Positions 1 to 8,447 are shown, counted from the stretch's first letter. The stretch is 64,000 nucleotides of DNA from Corynebacterium falsenii (GCF_020099275.1 NZ_CP083646.1:2418001-2482000); one strand, 5' to 3'. Numbers and translations: made by a program. The notes: a model not told the origin generated them from the sequence alone.

Positions 1-1176
1 CACGGCGGTTGTCTGTGGCTCGTCCACGGAGTCGACAACGTCGGGGTGGGCGTGCACGTCACCGCCGCGCAGGTAGGCTGCCGGCACGGAGTCGTAGCGG
101 CGCTGCCTGCGCTCGTGAAGCTCGTCGGCCGCGTTGCGTGAGGCAGAGCTGTCTGCGTCCTCCGGCCGATCGTTGACGTCCACAGCCTCACCGGCCCCCT
201 GCTCGGTACGCGGGCGCAGTCGGTGGGTCAGCTTGCCGAGGATGTTGACGGGAGCGAACTCACCGGTGTCGGTATCGTCATGGCCCTTGTAGGCAACGGT
301 TGGTTGGGAATCTGCGGTGCTCGCGGTGCTGTCGTCCTCTGCACTGTCGGCTTCGGCACTCTCGGCTTCGGCATTGCCCTCAGCATCATCCTCAGCGGCA
401 TCATCCACGACTTCGCCGTCCACGATAGCGGCAGCGTCCGCAGCGTCTGCGCTGTTCGCACCATCTATATCGGAACCTTCGCCCCTGCCCTCGTGCTTGG
501 CTGCGGTCCCTGCAACGTCTGCGTCGCCATCAGTCCTCGCATCACCACCGTCGGCCTCCGGCACAACCTCCACCTCTACTGCCTCAACAGTCTCGACGTA
601 TTCCACGGCCTCAATGTTCTCGCTGGTCTCATTCGAGGAATAAGCGGCGCTCATCGCCACAGAGTCCGCCGATGCCCCCGTCGCGCGGCGACGAACGGCA
701 CTCTCCGGCTCCATGATCTCCACGGCGTCCACGGTCTCGATGATGTCGGTGTCCTGTGCGCTCTTACCGGCGCCAGCCTTGGCAGCCTTATCTGCCTTAT
801 CAGCCTTCCGCCCAGCAGCACCCAGCCGGCCCCATGCCCGCCCGCTGCGAGCTTCGCGCGCGGCCCGTGCGTCCCCTGCACCTTGGGCACCCCGCTTCTC
901 GTCCCGCGAGGAGGTCGAACCGCTACCGTCGTCCTCGATGAGGACGTACTCCGGCTCGGCGTCGAGCAGCTCGAGGTCGTCGTCCACATCAGGATGGTAG
1001 AGGGTGTCCGTGGGCCGCAGCTTACGCTTGCCGCGCAGCGGCGCACCACCTTCGTGGAGCACTCGGGTGTTATTCAACGCTGGCGCGGTACGCCGAACCG
1101 GCCGCTGGTTACGCAGCAGCAAGGGAGCCAGCAGTACGAGCCAGACGGCGGCGATGAGCAGCAGGGAGCCGGACAC
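1..1176 (-). CDS. glpR: GlpR-like membrane receptor of gephyrin-like Glp (3' end cut by window)
   Basis: Reading continues open from a GTG at 1174-1176 to the window edge, about 390 codons. A GGAGG-type ribosome site lies at 1183-1192. Residues 3-21 form one hydrophobic membrane segment right at the N-terminus, followed by a basic stretch and then a long low-complexity cytoplasmic-type region. Residues about 165-310 are dominated by Glu, Asp and Ala. No enzyme motif is visible. The assignment rests on architecture plus position: it lies downstream of a MoeA-like gene and rimJ, as Rv0996 does in M. tuberculosis, and in Corynebacterium glutamicum this protein was reported as the membrane receptor of the MoeA paralogue Glp, acting in cell division. 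The C-terminus is not in the window. An unrelated single-span protein is the alternative. Confidence 0.75.
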   Translation of the reverse strand, partial: MSGSLLLIAAVWLVLLAPLLLRNQRPVRRTAPALNNTRVLHEGGAPLRGKRKLRPTDTLYHPDVDDDLELLDAEPEYVLIEDDGSGSTSSRDEKRGAQGAGDARAAREARSGRAWGRLGAAGRKADKADKAAKAGAGKSAQDTDIIETVDAVEIMEPESAVRRRATGASADSVAMSAAYSSNETSENIEAVEYVETVEAVEVEVVPEADGGDARTDGDADVAGTAAKHEGRGEGSDIDGANSADAADAAAIVDGEVVDDAAEDDAEGNAEAESAEADSAEDDSTASTADSQPTVAYKGHDDTDTGEFAPVNILGKLTHRLRPRTEQGAGEAVDVNDRPEDADSSASRNAADELHERRQRRYDSVPAAYLRGGDVHAHPDVVDSVDEPQTTAV

Positions 1177-1284
1177 TGTGGATGGTCCTCCTCGAATAGG
1201 ACGCGGACATCGGTCGGGTAATCGAGCAGTCAAATAGTCGAATACTAATCACGCTACTCGCGCACATTCCCACCGTCGTGGTGC

Positions 1285-1309
1285 CACGCCGCAGCTCGTC
1301 AGCGGCGTG
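1285..1309 (-). terminator. Hairpin overlapping rimJ stop
   Basis: Eight-base-pair GC stem (arms 1285-1292 and 1302-1309, loop 9 nt) that spans the rimJ stop codon at 1299-1301. There is no T-run after it, so it may only attenuate reading into glpR. Confidence 0.35.
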
Positions 1310-1982
1310 ATGCTATTCCCAGGATTCCCGCATTGATTAATTCGCGGACTTTCCCTCCGGGTGGGATTTCTTCTTTCGTCTGTGCCACAAGTATGTGATC
1401 CGTCCACCGCCCGTTGATGTGGAGATTGCGTTGCAGGAATCCTTCCTGCCGGAATCCCGTGCGCTCGAGCACGACTCTGCTCGCCATGTTGTTCTCCATC
1501 ACGGTGGCCTCGAGCCTGTGGAGCCCCACCTGCCCCATCGCGTGGTCCACACCGAGGGCAACAGCCGCCACGGCCACCCCGTGACCGGTGTAGTCGCTGT
1601 GCACCCAATAACCAATCCATGCGCTGGCGATCGCCCCGTGTTGGATGGTTCCGAGCGTCAGTTGGCCGGCAAACTCTCCGTCGACCTCGATCACGCCGGG
1701 CACCACGATGCCGCCGCGGGCGAGCTTCTTCAGCCCGCTGTACGTCCTCCGCCACGTGTCTTTGCTGTGCGCCTGCGCCCAATCACCTTTGATCGTCGGT
1801 TCCACGGGCTGTAGGTACTTCTGGTCGTCTATTCTTAGTCGACGCCACAGCGTCCCATCCGACCGTGTCAACGGGCGTATCCGGACGCGCTTTCCCGGGG
1901 AATCGTCGCGCTGTGTGGCATACCCCCTGCTCATGACGGTCGGCGTGGTTATCGGCCAGCCTGGATGCAGTGTGAATGCCAC
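1299..1982 (-). CDS. rimJ: GNAT family N-acetyltransferase, RimJ-like
   Basis: 227 residues beginning at GTG 1980-1982, preceded by a strong GGGAGG site. The body is a GNAT acetyltransferase, with the acceptor-binding part first (RVRIRPL near residue 32) and the acetyl-CoA region around residues 120-190 (GYWVHSDYTGHGVA, then RLEATVMENNMASRVVLE and GF-EGFLQRNLHING). This pattern belongs to the RimJ/RimL group that acetylates protein N-termini; the true substrate cannot be read from sequence. It sits between the moeA-like gene (83 nt upstream) and glpR, the same order as Rv0994-Rv0996 in M. tuberculosis, so it is probably in their operon. The N-terminal 30 residues are an extension compared with E. 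coli RimJ. Confidence 0.85.
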   Translation of the reverse strand: MAFTLHPGWPITTPTVMSRGYATQRDDSPGKRVRIRPLTRSDGTLWRRLRIDDQKYLQPVEPTIKGDWAQAHSKDTWRRTYSGLKKLARGGIVVPGVIEVDGEFAGQLTLGTIQHGAIASAWIGYWVHSDYTGHGVAVAAVALGVDHAMGQVGLHRLEATVMENNMASRVVLERTGFRQEGFLQRNLHINGRWTDHILVAQTKEEIPPGGKVRELINAGILGIASRR

Positions 1983-2065
1983 GACGTTCCTCCCGTGAGC
2001 AAGGGCTCGGTGATCGATGGGATAGCCGGCGTTGACGATGGGCCGGCGTACGGAGAGCGCCTATT

Positions 2066-3385
2066 TTAGGCCTTGTTGTTCAAGAACATCACGTCGACTT
2101 CCTGCCCAGGTGCCACGTGGTCCCAGTCGGCGGGGATGACTATGAGGCAGTTCGCCTGACCGTGGCTTCCCAGCAGGTGGGTCGGCTCGCCGGCGTTGGC
2201 CGCGCCCAGGGGATCGACGAGGAACTCCCTGGTTTCGCGGTCGCGCATGAGCTGTCCGCGGATGAAGCCACGCCGGTGCGGTATGGACGAGATGGAAGCG
2301 ATGGTACGCGCCTTGACGATGCGTCGGTTGGCTTGCCGCTGGCCACGGATCAACTGGACGAGCGGCCGAACCATCACTTCGAAGGCCACCAGCGCGGCCG
2401 AGGGGTTAGCCGGCAGCAGGAAGGTCGGCACTCGATCCGCGCCGAGCGTGCCGAAGCCCATGACAGACCCCGGGTGCATGGCGATGCGGGAGACATCCAT
2501 ATCTCCCAGGTCGTCCAGAACCTCACGGAGCCGGTCGCTCGCTTCGCCGCCCACGGCGCCTGCGATGACCACAATTTCCGAGCGGATGAGCTGGCCTTCG
2601 ATAATGTCGCGCATCTTCCTCGGCTCGCCGCGCATGATACCGATGCGGTGTACGTCGGCGCCGGCTTCGCGACCGGCCGCGGCGAGGGCGTACGAGTTCA
2701 CGTCGTACACTTGACCCAGGCCGGGCTCCCGGTCAATGTCCACGAGCTCCTGACCGAACGAGATGATGGACATGCGCGGGCGCGGGTACACCAGCACCTT
2801 AGACCGCCCCACGGCGGCCAGCAGCCCCACCTGCGCCGCGCCGATCACTGCGCCCTGTTCCACGACAACGTCGCCGGGCTGCACATCCGAGCCTTCCCGG
2901 TGAACAAACTCTCCCGATGCAACCGGGTAGAGCGGCCGGATCCTGCGGCCTTCAATGTCTGCCCAGTCGAGGGGAAGAACTGCATCGGCGAGCGCGGGCA
3001 GCGGGGCACCGGTGTGCACGCGCACGGCCTGGCGCGGTTGCAGCCTAATCGGTCGAAGGGACCCGGCCGTGACCTCGCCGACGATGGGGAGGACGTCCCG
3101 CACTCGTTGGCGCGATCCGTCCCGCGCACCGGAAATACCGGAATTGTCGGGACTATCGGGATCATCGGAGCCATCCCACTCCGCCGCCTCTAGGGCCTGG
3201 CGAATGTCCACGCTGCGGACGGCATAGCCGTCAATGGCAGCCTGGTCGAATCCGGGCAGCGCGCTGGTGCCCTCCACGCGCTCGGCGCAGCGCAGTCCCA
3301 GGGCTTCGGAAATGGCAATGCGAACCGGCTCCGGCGTGACCGCCGCTGCGGTGATCACCGCCAATTGCTCTTCAACTGTCCGCAT
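2066..3385 (-). CDS. glp: MoeA/gephyrin-like protein (Glp)
   Basis: 439 residues with the full MoeA layout: domain 1-2 with the PGFDQAAIDGYAVRS segment near residue 43, the central MPT-binding domain about residues 205-345, and the C-terminal domain IV. MoeA proteins insert molybdate into molybdopterin. Here the usual signatures are altered: the TGDEL-type box reads SFGQELVD, the GGVSxGD box reads GAVGGEASD, and the LPGNPVS box reads LPANPSA. That fits Glp, the corynebacterial MoeA paralogue reported to bind FtsZ and the membrane receptor GlpR, whose gene lies two genes downstream. There is a short insertion near residues 70-90 (Asp/Ser/Gly rich). Whether it still acts in cofactor synthesis is unknown. 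No other MoeA is in the window. Confidence 0.85.
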   Translation of the reverse strand: MRTVEEQLAVITAAAVTPEPVRIAISEALGLRCAERVEGTSALPGFDQAAIDGYAVRSVDIRQALEAAEWDGSDDPDSPDNSGISGARDGSRQRVRDVLPIVGEVTAGSLRPIRLQPRQAVRVHTGAPLPALADAVLPLDWADIEGRRIRPLYPVASGEFVHREGSDVQPGDVVVEQGAVIGAAQVGLLAAVGRSKVLVYPRPRMSIISFGQELVDIDREPGLGQVYDVNSYALAAAGREAGADVHRIGIMRGEPRKMRDIIEGQLIRSEIVVIAGAVGGEASDRLREVLDDLGDMDVSRIAMHPGSVMGFGTLGADRVPTFLLPANPSAALVAFEVMVRPLVQLIRGQRQANRRIVKARTIASISSIPHRRGFIRGQLMRDRETREFLVDPLGAANAGEPTHLLGSHGQANCLIVIPADWDHVAPGQEVDVMFLNNKA

Positions 3386-3439
3386 GGGTTATCTCCTTAT
3401 CAGCGAAAACGCTATCCCTCGACCTCCAGCGTTCGCTCG

Positions 3440-4381
3440 TTAGTCTTCCTGCTCCAAGCGCTCGGTGAGCCAGCGCTTCAGGCTGGGGCCGTATGTGTCG
3501 TCCTGGAGAGCGAAGTCCACGCACGCACGGATGTAGCCGCCGGGGTTGCCCAGGTCGTGGCGCTGTCCGTGGTGAACGACGATGTGCACCGGGTGGCCTT
3601 CAGTAATCATCAACTCGATCGCGTCGGTGATTTGGATTTCTCCGCCCTTACCCGGCTTAGTCCGGCGCAGAGCGTCGAAGACGGCGCGGTCCAACAGGTA
3701 GCGGCCGGTGGCCACGAGGTTGGAGGGTGCGTCGTCCACGTCCGGCTTTTCAACCATGCCGTTGATCTTCTTGACGTCCGCTTCTTGCGAGCGGTCCACG
3801 TCGAAGACGCCGTAGTTGCTCACTTCCTCGCGCGGCACCTCGAATGCGCACAGCACGGTGCCGCCAAATTCCTCGCGAACCTCCATCATGCGATCAATTA
3901 CGCCGATGGGCAGAACGAGGTCATCGGGGAGCATGACCGCGAAGCATTCTTCATCGTCATCGAGGACCTTCTCCGCCAGCCCGATGGCATGTCCCAACCC
4001 CAGGGGCTCGTCCTGCTCTACGGAGATGGGCTCGATGAGCCCGTCGGTGGCGCGAACCTTGGCCAGCTGCTCGTCCTTGCCTCGCCCCTCCAGCGTGCTC
4101 TCGAGGGCTTCGTCGCTGGCGAAGTGCCCCATAATGCCCGTCTTCTTCGGCGCGGTAATGATCGCCAGTCGCTGAGCGCCGGCTTCTGCGGCCTCTCGGG
4201 CGATGAGCTCGATGCCTGGGGTATCAACCACGGGAAGCAGTTCCTTGGGAACCGTCTTCGTGGCAGGCAGGAAACGAGTGCCCAGACCGGCGGCGGGGAC
4301 AACAACCGTTCGAAGCGCCCCGTGAGAGGACGAAACTCCCTCGGCGCCTGTGGTCTGGTGGGTTGTAGGGATAGAAGTCAT
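3440..4381 (-). CDS. galU: UTP-glucose-1-phosphate uridylyltransferase
   Basis: 313 residues, the normal length for bacterial GalU. It makes UDP-glucose from UTP and glucose 1-phosphate in the cytoplasm, which feeds trehalose, glycogen and arabinogalactan-related sugars. Seen: the nucleotide-binding signature VPAAGLGTRFLPATKTVPKE near residue 29, a LPDDL segment near residue 152, VEKP near 202 and the GxGGEIQITDAI stretch near 243. It is the first gene of a minus-strand run galU-glp-rimJ-glpR. The start ATG has no Shine-Dalgarno sequence; a TACGAT hexamer ends 7 nt before it, suggesting a leaderless message. Confidence 0.96.
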   Translation of the reverse strand: MTSIPTTHQTTGAEGVSSSHGALRTVVVPAAGLGTRFLPATKTVPKELLPVVDTPGIELIAREAAEAGAQRLAIITAPKKTGIMGHFASDEALESTLEGRGKDEQLAKVRATDGLIEPISVEQDEPLGLGHAIGLAEKVLDDDEECFAVMLPDDLVLPIGVIDRMMEVREEFGGTVLCAFEVPREEVSNYGVFDVDRSQEADVKKINGMVEKPDVDDAPSNLVATGRYLLDRAVFDALRRTKPGKGGEIQITDAIELMITEGHPVHIVVHHGQRHDLGNPGGYIRACVDFALQDDTYGPSLKRWLTERLEQED

Positions 4382-4388
4382 GTGCCAA

Positions 4389-4394
4389 ATCGTA
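4389..4394 (-). promoter_or_regulatory. Candidate -10 box for leaderless galU
   Basis: TACGAT on the minus strand, 7 nt before the galU ATG, in the 105-nt gap shared with the divergent folate gene. Confidence 0.45.
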
Positions 4395-4472
4395 CAGTCC
4401 CCGGCGGCTTTTGCCGTGTAAGCACACGCATGATGCCCGCCTCTGTCCCCACGTAGGGCTATTCACGGTTGC

Positions 4473-4478
4473 TAAGGT
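4473..4478 (+). promoter_or_regulatory. Candidate -10 box for leaderless cyclo-ligase gene
   Basis: TAAGGT, 8 nt before ATG 4487, with no ribosome site between. It fits the corynebacterial TAnnnT pattern. Confidence 0.4.
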
Positions 4479-4486
4479 GACGTCCC

Positions 4487-5110
4487 ATGACCCCACCTGT
4501 GGAATCCAAGGCAGCGCTTCGGCGCACTCTTCGCGATCATCGTCGCGGTGTTCCTCACGCTGAACGCACTCGTCGCGACGCCGCCATCCAGGCACATCTT
4601 CAGGAAGTTCTCGGTTCTCGCGGCTCCGCGGTCGTCGCGTTTAGTCCGCTGCCTGGCGAACCGGGCGGCCAGGACCTGCCAAATGTACTGATGTCCGCGG
4701 GGCACAGGGTCATCCTGCCGAGGATTGAGCCCCTCCCGTCGATCGGCGCGAACGAGGTTCGCGGCACCCAAGATCAGCACCTCGTGTGGGTGGAATGCAC
4801 CCAGGACAACTTGCGCCCGGGCACGTGGGAGATCCCCGAACCGACGGGAGCTCCCCTCGAACTGCATGAGGCGTCCGCGGCAGTTATCGTGGTGCCGGCA
4901 CTGGCGGTAAGCTTCAGCGGTGCTCGCCTTGGGCAAGGAGGGGGTTTCTACGATCGGGCTCTCCAGCACCGGAACCGCTTACCCACGCCTCCGCGCCTGT
5001 GCGCCGTGGTGGACGATGAGGAGTTCCTACCGACCGTCCCGTGCGAGGAGCATGACCTGAGGGTCGATAGTGTGGTGACGCCCAGCGGGCTGCACATTAT
5101 CAACACCTAA
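4487..5110 (+). CDS. 5-formyltetrahydrofolate cyclo-ligase
   Basis: 207 residues. The enzyme uses ATP to turn 5-formyl-THF into 5,10-methenyl-THF, returning stored folate to one-carbon metabolism. Seen: the N-terminal KAALRRTLRDHRR segment that contacts ATP, and near residue 146 the family signature GARLGQGGGFYDRAL, followed by the conserved C-terminal D-E/P-C-E-HD-VD-V-TP run. It is divergent from galU as in mycobacteria (Rv0992c/Rv0993), and mscL follows 85 nt downstream. Confidence 0.93.
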   Translation: MTPPVESKAALRRTLRDHRRGVPHAERTRRDAAIQAHLQEVLGSRGSAVVAFSPLPGEPGGQDLPNVLMSAGHRVILPRIEPLPSIGANEVRGTQDQHLVWVECTQDNLRPGTWEIPEPTGAPLELHEASAAVIVVPALAVSFSGARLGQGGGFYDRALQHRNRLPTPPRLCAVVDDEEFLPTVPCEEHDLRVDSVVTPSGLHIINT

Positions 5111-5140
5111 ACCTCCCGTTTCCCGTTGTACTGTTTCGCC

Positions 5141-5167
5141 GTTCCCCGTTCTCCACACGAGGGGAAC
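5141..5167 (+). terminator. Inverted repeat between cyclo-ligase gene and mscL
   Basis: Arms GTTCCCC (5141-5147) and GGGGAAC (5161-5167), followed by ACTCACTTTTT. It could be a weak terminator of the folate gene or a structure in the mscL leader. Confidence 0.4.
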
Positions 5168-5195
5168 ACTCACTTTTTAAGCGAAAGGATCACCA

Positions 5196-5669
5196 GTGTT
5201 CGCTGGCTTTAAGAAATTCATCATGCGCGGCAATGTCATGGAACTGGCCGTCGCCGTGATCATCGGCTCTGCATTCACCGCAATTGTCACCGCATTCACG
5301 AAGGGAATTATCGAGCCGCTGCTGGCCGCTGTGGGTGGTTCGCCGGATATCGGCTTGGGTTTCCACATCCGTGCGGGTCAGGACGCCACGTTCGTGGATA
5401 TCGGAAGCGTCATCACCGCCGCCATCAACTTCCTCATCGTGGCAGCAGTGATCTACTTCCTCATGATCGTGCCGATGAATAAGCTCGCCGAGCTCAACGC
5501 AGCCCGTAAGGGCATCGACCCCGATGAAGCCACCAGCGCGAGCGAAACTGAGCTCCTTACTGAGATCCGCGACCTGCTGGCTGCCCAGCAGAAGGCAACA
5601 TCCGCAGGCACTGCAAACGCTGCGAATGCTCAGGTCCCTAGAACCACGGATACCCCGCAGAAGGATTAA
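5196..5669 (+). CDS. mscL: Large-conductance mechanosensitive channel
   Basis: 157 residues from a GTG start with GAAAGGAT upstream. MscL is a homopentameric inner-membrane channel that opens under extreme turgor. Seen: amphipathic N-terminus MFAGFKKFIMRGN, TM1 about residues 15-43 with the AVAVIIGSAFTAIV core, a short external loop, TM2 about 70-92, and a charged cytoplasmic helix (KLAELNAARKGID). The C-terminal 50 residues are longer than in E. coli (136 aa), Ala/Thr rich and probably disordered. Confidence 0.95.
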   Translation: MFAGFKKFIMRGNVMELAVAVIIGSAFTAIVTAFTKGIIEPLLAAVGGSPDIGLGFHIRAGQDATFVDIGSVITAAINFLIVAAVIYFLMIVPMNKLAELNAARKGIDPDEATSASETELLTEIRDLLAAQQKATSAGTANAANAQVPRTTDTPQKD

Positions 5670-5691
5670 CTTCCTGTTCGAACCCCCTGTT

Positions 5692-5898
5692 CTACCCCCA
5701 GTGCGGAGGCCGCTGCTCTTCCCAGAAGCTCTTGTCGAACTGCCCCTCGAGGTCCTCGGCGGTGGTGTGGTCGGGGATGCGCGGGGTGGCGTCGGAAGAA
5801 AAAGAAGAGAGGGTGTCGGCGGAGCGCCGCCCCGAACCGCCGACCTTGCCGAACACGCGACGCCCCCTGCGCCGGGGCGAGGCAGATTCGCTGGGCAT
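5692..5898 (-). CDS. Small conserved-looking basic protein, unknown function
   Basis: 68 residues, Arg/Ser rich at the N-terminus and ending in WEEQRPPHWG. It starts 7 nt after the stop of the mog-like gene on the same strand, so it is probably cotranslated with it. The C-terminal EQRPPHW motif resembles short actinobacterial proteins I have seen downstream of such genes, but I cannot name a family. No membrane segment or cysteine is present. Coding is supported by its tight position and the absence of a better frame, not by a recognised domain. Confidence 0.55.
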   Translation of the reverse strand: MPSESASPRRRGRRVFGKVGGSGRRSADTLSSFSSDATPRIPDHTTAEDLEGQFDKSFWEEQRPPHWG

Positions 5899-5905
5899 TG
5901 GTGGC

Positions 5906-6631
5906 CTAGCGGTTCATGTCGGCGATGACGTGGCGGACCAGCGGTCCGAGGGTAGCCATGCCGTCGCGGATCGCGCCGCGCGACCCCGCGAGATTAACGA
6001 TCACGGTGGATCCGGAGATGCCTGCGACACCGCGAGACAGGCCGGCATCCAGCGAGTTCGCCGACAGGCCTGACGCGCGAATGGCCTCGGCGATGCCTGG
6101 AACCTTGCGGTCCAGCTCGGCGCGGGTGGCCTCGGGGGCCTTGTCGCGCGGGCCGGTGCCCGTGCCGCCGATGGTCACCACAAGATCGGCGCCGCCGACA
6201 ACTGCCGTCTGGATCGCCTGGCGGATAGCGGGCTTGCGGGATTCCACCTGAAGAACAGCGTCCACGAGGAAGTCCTCCTCGGACAGCAGCTCGGCCACGA
6301 GCTCGCCGGAGCGGTTCTCCCCCTCCGGGGCATCTGAGACAATCACGACCATGGCGTGGAGCAGCGGGTTGAGGGGGCGCTCGCCACGGGTACGATCCTC
6401 AGCATCGAGGGTGTGGAAGATCGAATCATCGGGCTCGGGAATCTCTGAGGTCAGCCGTTCCATGTGCGACGCATCAACGGAATCCATGCCGGCGGCAGCC
6501 AGTAGATCGTCCACGCGCGAATGATGACCGCCGTGCTGCTGGGTATGCCCCTGGGAATGATGCTGCCCATGCTCGGCGTGATGCCCTCCGCGGGAGGACG
6601 GGGCGGACTGGCTTGGGGACTCCGAGGCCAT
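5906..6631 (-). CDS. mog: MogA/MoaB-family molybdenum cofactor protein with His-rich N-terminus
   Basis: 241 residues. The last 150 form the MPT-binding fold shared by MogA (MPT adenylylation) and MoaB: VVIVSD near residue 92, DLVVTIGGTGTGPRDKAPEAT in the middle and SRGVAGISGSTVIVNLAGSRGAI towards the end. The first 95 residues are extra; residues 17-37 hold nine histidines among Gly and Gln, which looks like a metal-binding tail. M. tuberculosis moaB2 (Rv0984) has the same place after pepD, and here too the gene lies just downstream of the htrA homologue. It may serve molybdopterin synthesis or, like Glp, another role. Confidence 0.85.
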   Translation of the reverse strand: MASESPSQSAPSSRGGHHAEHGQHHSQGHTQQHGGHHSRVDDLLAAAGMDSVDASHMERLTSEIPEPDDSIFHTLDAEDRTRGERPLNPLLHAMVVIVSDAPEGENRSGELVAELLSEEDFLVDAVLQVESRKPAIRQAIQTAVVGGADLVVTIGGTGTGPRDKAPEATRAELDRKVPGIAEAIRASGLSANSLDAGLSRGVAGISGSTVIVNLAGSRGAIRDGMATLGPLVRHVIADMNR

Positions 6632-6813
6632 CGATGAAACTCCTCTTCCGAGCTGATGCGTGTTCAGCTAGTAACAATCAAGCTGCGTGGTCATGGTGTC
6701 GCGACCTGTGCGTGCCCTCACCGTATCCCGACAGACCCGCCCTGTACAGACGAACGAACACATCGTTAACGAAATGAGTCTTTACAGGGGGATGTTGAGG
6801 TGCAGCACCGAAC

Positions 6814-8316
6814 TTAGTCCGAGGCAGTCAGGGTCACGTCAACATTGTGCTCGTCGCCGCCATTGGCGTTGACGACCGTGAGGCTGACCTTGTCCCCCAC
6901 CGCATGCGAGCGAATGGCGGCAATGAGCCCCACACCCGATTCGACGCGTCGATCATCCACACGCGTGACGATCTCGCCGGGCTTGAGACCAGCCTTTTCT
7001 GCCGGGCTTCCGGGGTTGACTTCCACGATCTGTGCACCGAGCACGTTGGCCTGTGTGTTGATCTTGGCGCCAATGATGGGGTGCTGAACCTTGCCGGTAT
7101 CGATGAGCTGCTTGGCGATGCGCTCAGCCTGGTCGACGGGGATCGCGAAGCCCAGGCCGATCGATCCGCCCGTATCGGATCCGCTACCGCCGGTGGTGGC
7201 GATGACTGACGGGATGCCGATCAGTTCGCCCTTCATGTTCACCAAAGCGCCGCCGGAGTTGCCGGGGTTGATGGAAGCGTCGGTCTGGATGGCGTCGATG
7301 AGCGATGCCTCGCCACCCTGCTCACCTGTGGCCTGAACGGGGCGGTTCTTGGCGGACACGATGCCCGTGGTCACCGTGGAGCTCAAACCCAAGGGTGAGC
7401 CGATAGCGACCACGTTCTCGCCCACCTGCACATCGTTGGAGTTGCCGAAGGTGATGGGTTTGAGGTCGTTGGCGCCCTCGGCCTTGATCACGGCGATGTC
7501 GGTCTGCGGGTCGGCGGCAACTACCTTGGCGGGAAGCGCGCGGCCGTCATTGAGCATGACCTCGATCTTGCCGCCCGGCTGATCGGCCCCGGCGATGACG
7601 TGGTTGTTAGTCATGATGAGACCATCGGAGCTGATGATCGAGCCGGAGCCCTCACCGCCACCACGGGCGGTCGTCACGTTGATGGACACCACCGAGGGCA
7701 GGACCTTGTCCGCGACGGCGGACACGGTTCCGGGCTGGGGCGGGTTGGACGTGTTCTCGGTGTTCTTGCCCTGCTCCGGTGCAGAGTTGAACGAGGAGGT
7801 CACGGTGTTGGAGCTACCTCCGAACTGGTCCATCGCCACGTAGGTGGTGCCGGACGCGAGCACAGCTCCGGCGAGCAGCAGCGCTGCCACGGCCGGGGTG
7901 GACCAGCGGCGCGGTGCCGTTGCGGTCTGACCGCCCGCGGGGTATCCCTGCGGACCTTGTGGGCTCTGCGGACCCTGCGGTCCCTGCGGCCCCTGTCCTC
8001 CAGCCATTCCGGCAGCCATGCCCGAGCCGAAGCCCGGCTGTGACTGTGCCGACGTAGCGTGCGCCGATCCGCCTACCGGCGGCATGCTCTGCGTCCGACC
8101 CACATCACTCGGCTGCCCCTGCTGACCCTGCCCCGCCGGTCCCTGCTGGTTCGGCTGACCCGCATAGTGCGAATGGGTCTGCGCCGGGTGGTTCACGCCT
8201 CCCTGGCCGTTCCAGTGCAGGTTTTCACCGTTGTGGTCGTTCTGGCGGTAGTGGTTGTTCTTGCTGAAGTCGGGCTGTCCTGGGAACTGACCGTTGTCCC
8301 CTCCGTTGTTGTTCAT
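6814..8316 (-). CDS. HtrA/PepD-type serine protease with PDZ domain
   Basis: 500 residues from ATG 8314-8316, chosen because GGGAAG lies just upstream; in-frame ATGs at 8337 and 8346 lack a site. Residues 1-140 are a cytoplasmic low-complexity tail rich in Gln, Gly, Pro and Asn with GPQ repeats. One membrane span follows (about 145-168), then the trypsin-like domain outside the membrane with catalytic His in TNNHVIAG, Asp in TDIAVIK and Ser in GNSGGALV, then a PDZ domain (IVEVNPGSPAEKAGLKPGEIV). It is expected to degrade or refold misfolded envelope proteins. It follows mprA-mprB on the same strand as in M. tuberculosis (Rv0981-Rv0983), where MprA controls pepD; control by MprAB here is an inference. 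Confidence 0.93.
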   Translation of the reverse strand: MNNNGGDNGQFPGQPDFSKNNHYRQNDHNGENLHWNGQGGVNHPAQTHSHYAGQPNQQGPAGQGQQGQPSDVGRTQSMPPVGGSAHATSAQSQPGFGSGMAAGMAGGQGPQGPQGPQSPQGPQGYPAGGQTATAPRRWSTPAVAALLLAGAVLASGTTYVAMDQFGGSSNTVTSSFNSAPEQGKNTENTSNPPQPGTVSAVADKVLPSVVSINVTTARGGGEGSGSIISSDGLIMTNNHVIAGADQPGGKIEVMLNDGRALPAKVVAADPQTDIAVIKAEGANDLKPITFGNSNDVQVGENVVAIGSPLGLSSTVTTGIVSAKNRPVQATGEQGGEASLIDAIQTDASINPGNSGGALVNMKGELIGIPSVIATTGGSGSDTGGSIGLGFAIPVDQAERIAKQLIDTGKVQHPIIGAKINTQANVLGAQIVEVNPGSPAEKAGLKPGEIVTRVDDRRVESGVGLIAAIRSHAVGDKVSLTVVNANGGDEHNVDVTLTASD

Positions 8317-8447
8317 GCTTTCTTCCCTCTCACTCATGCGAGCCATTATTCACCGCGAACTTAGAAATGCCCGCCTCGCTAGCTGCTATATCCCTACCAG
8401 CTTGTCGAGAAACTGAGCATCTTTCCCTACCTCCTCGGCGACCACAA

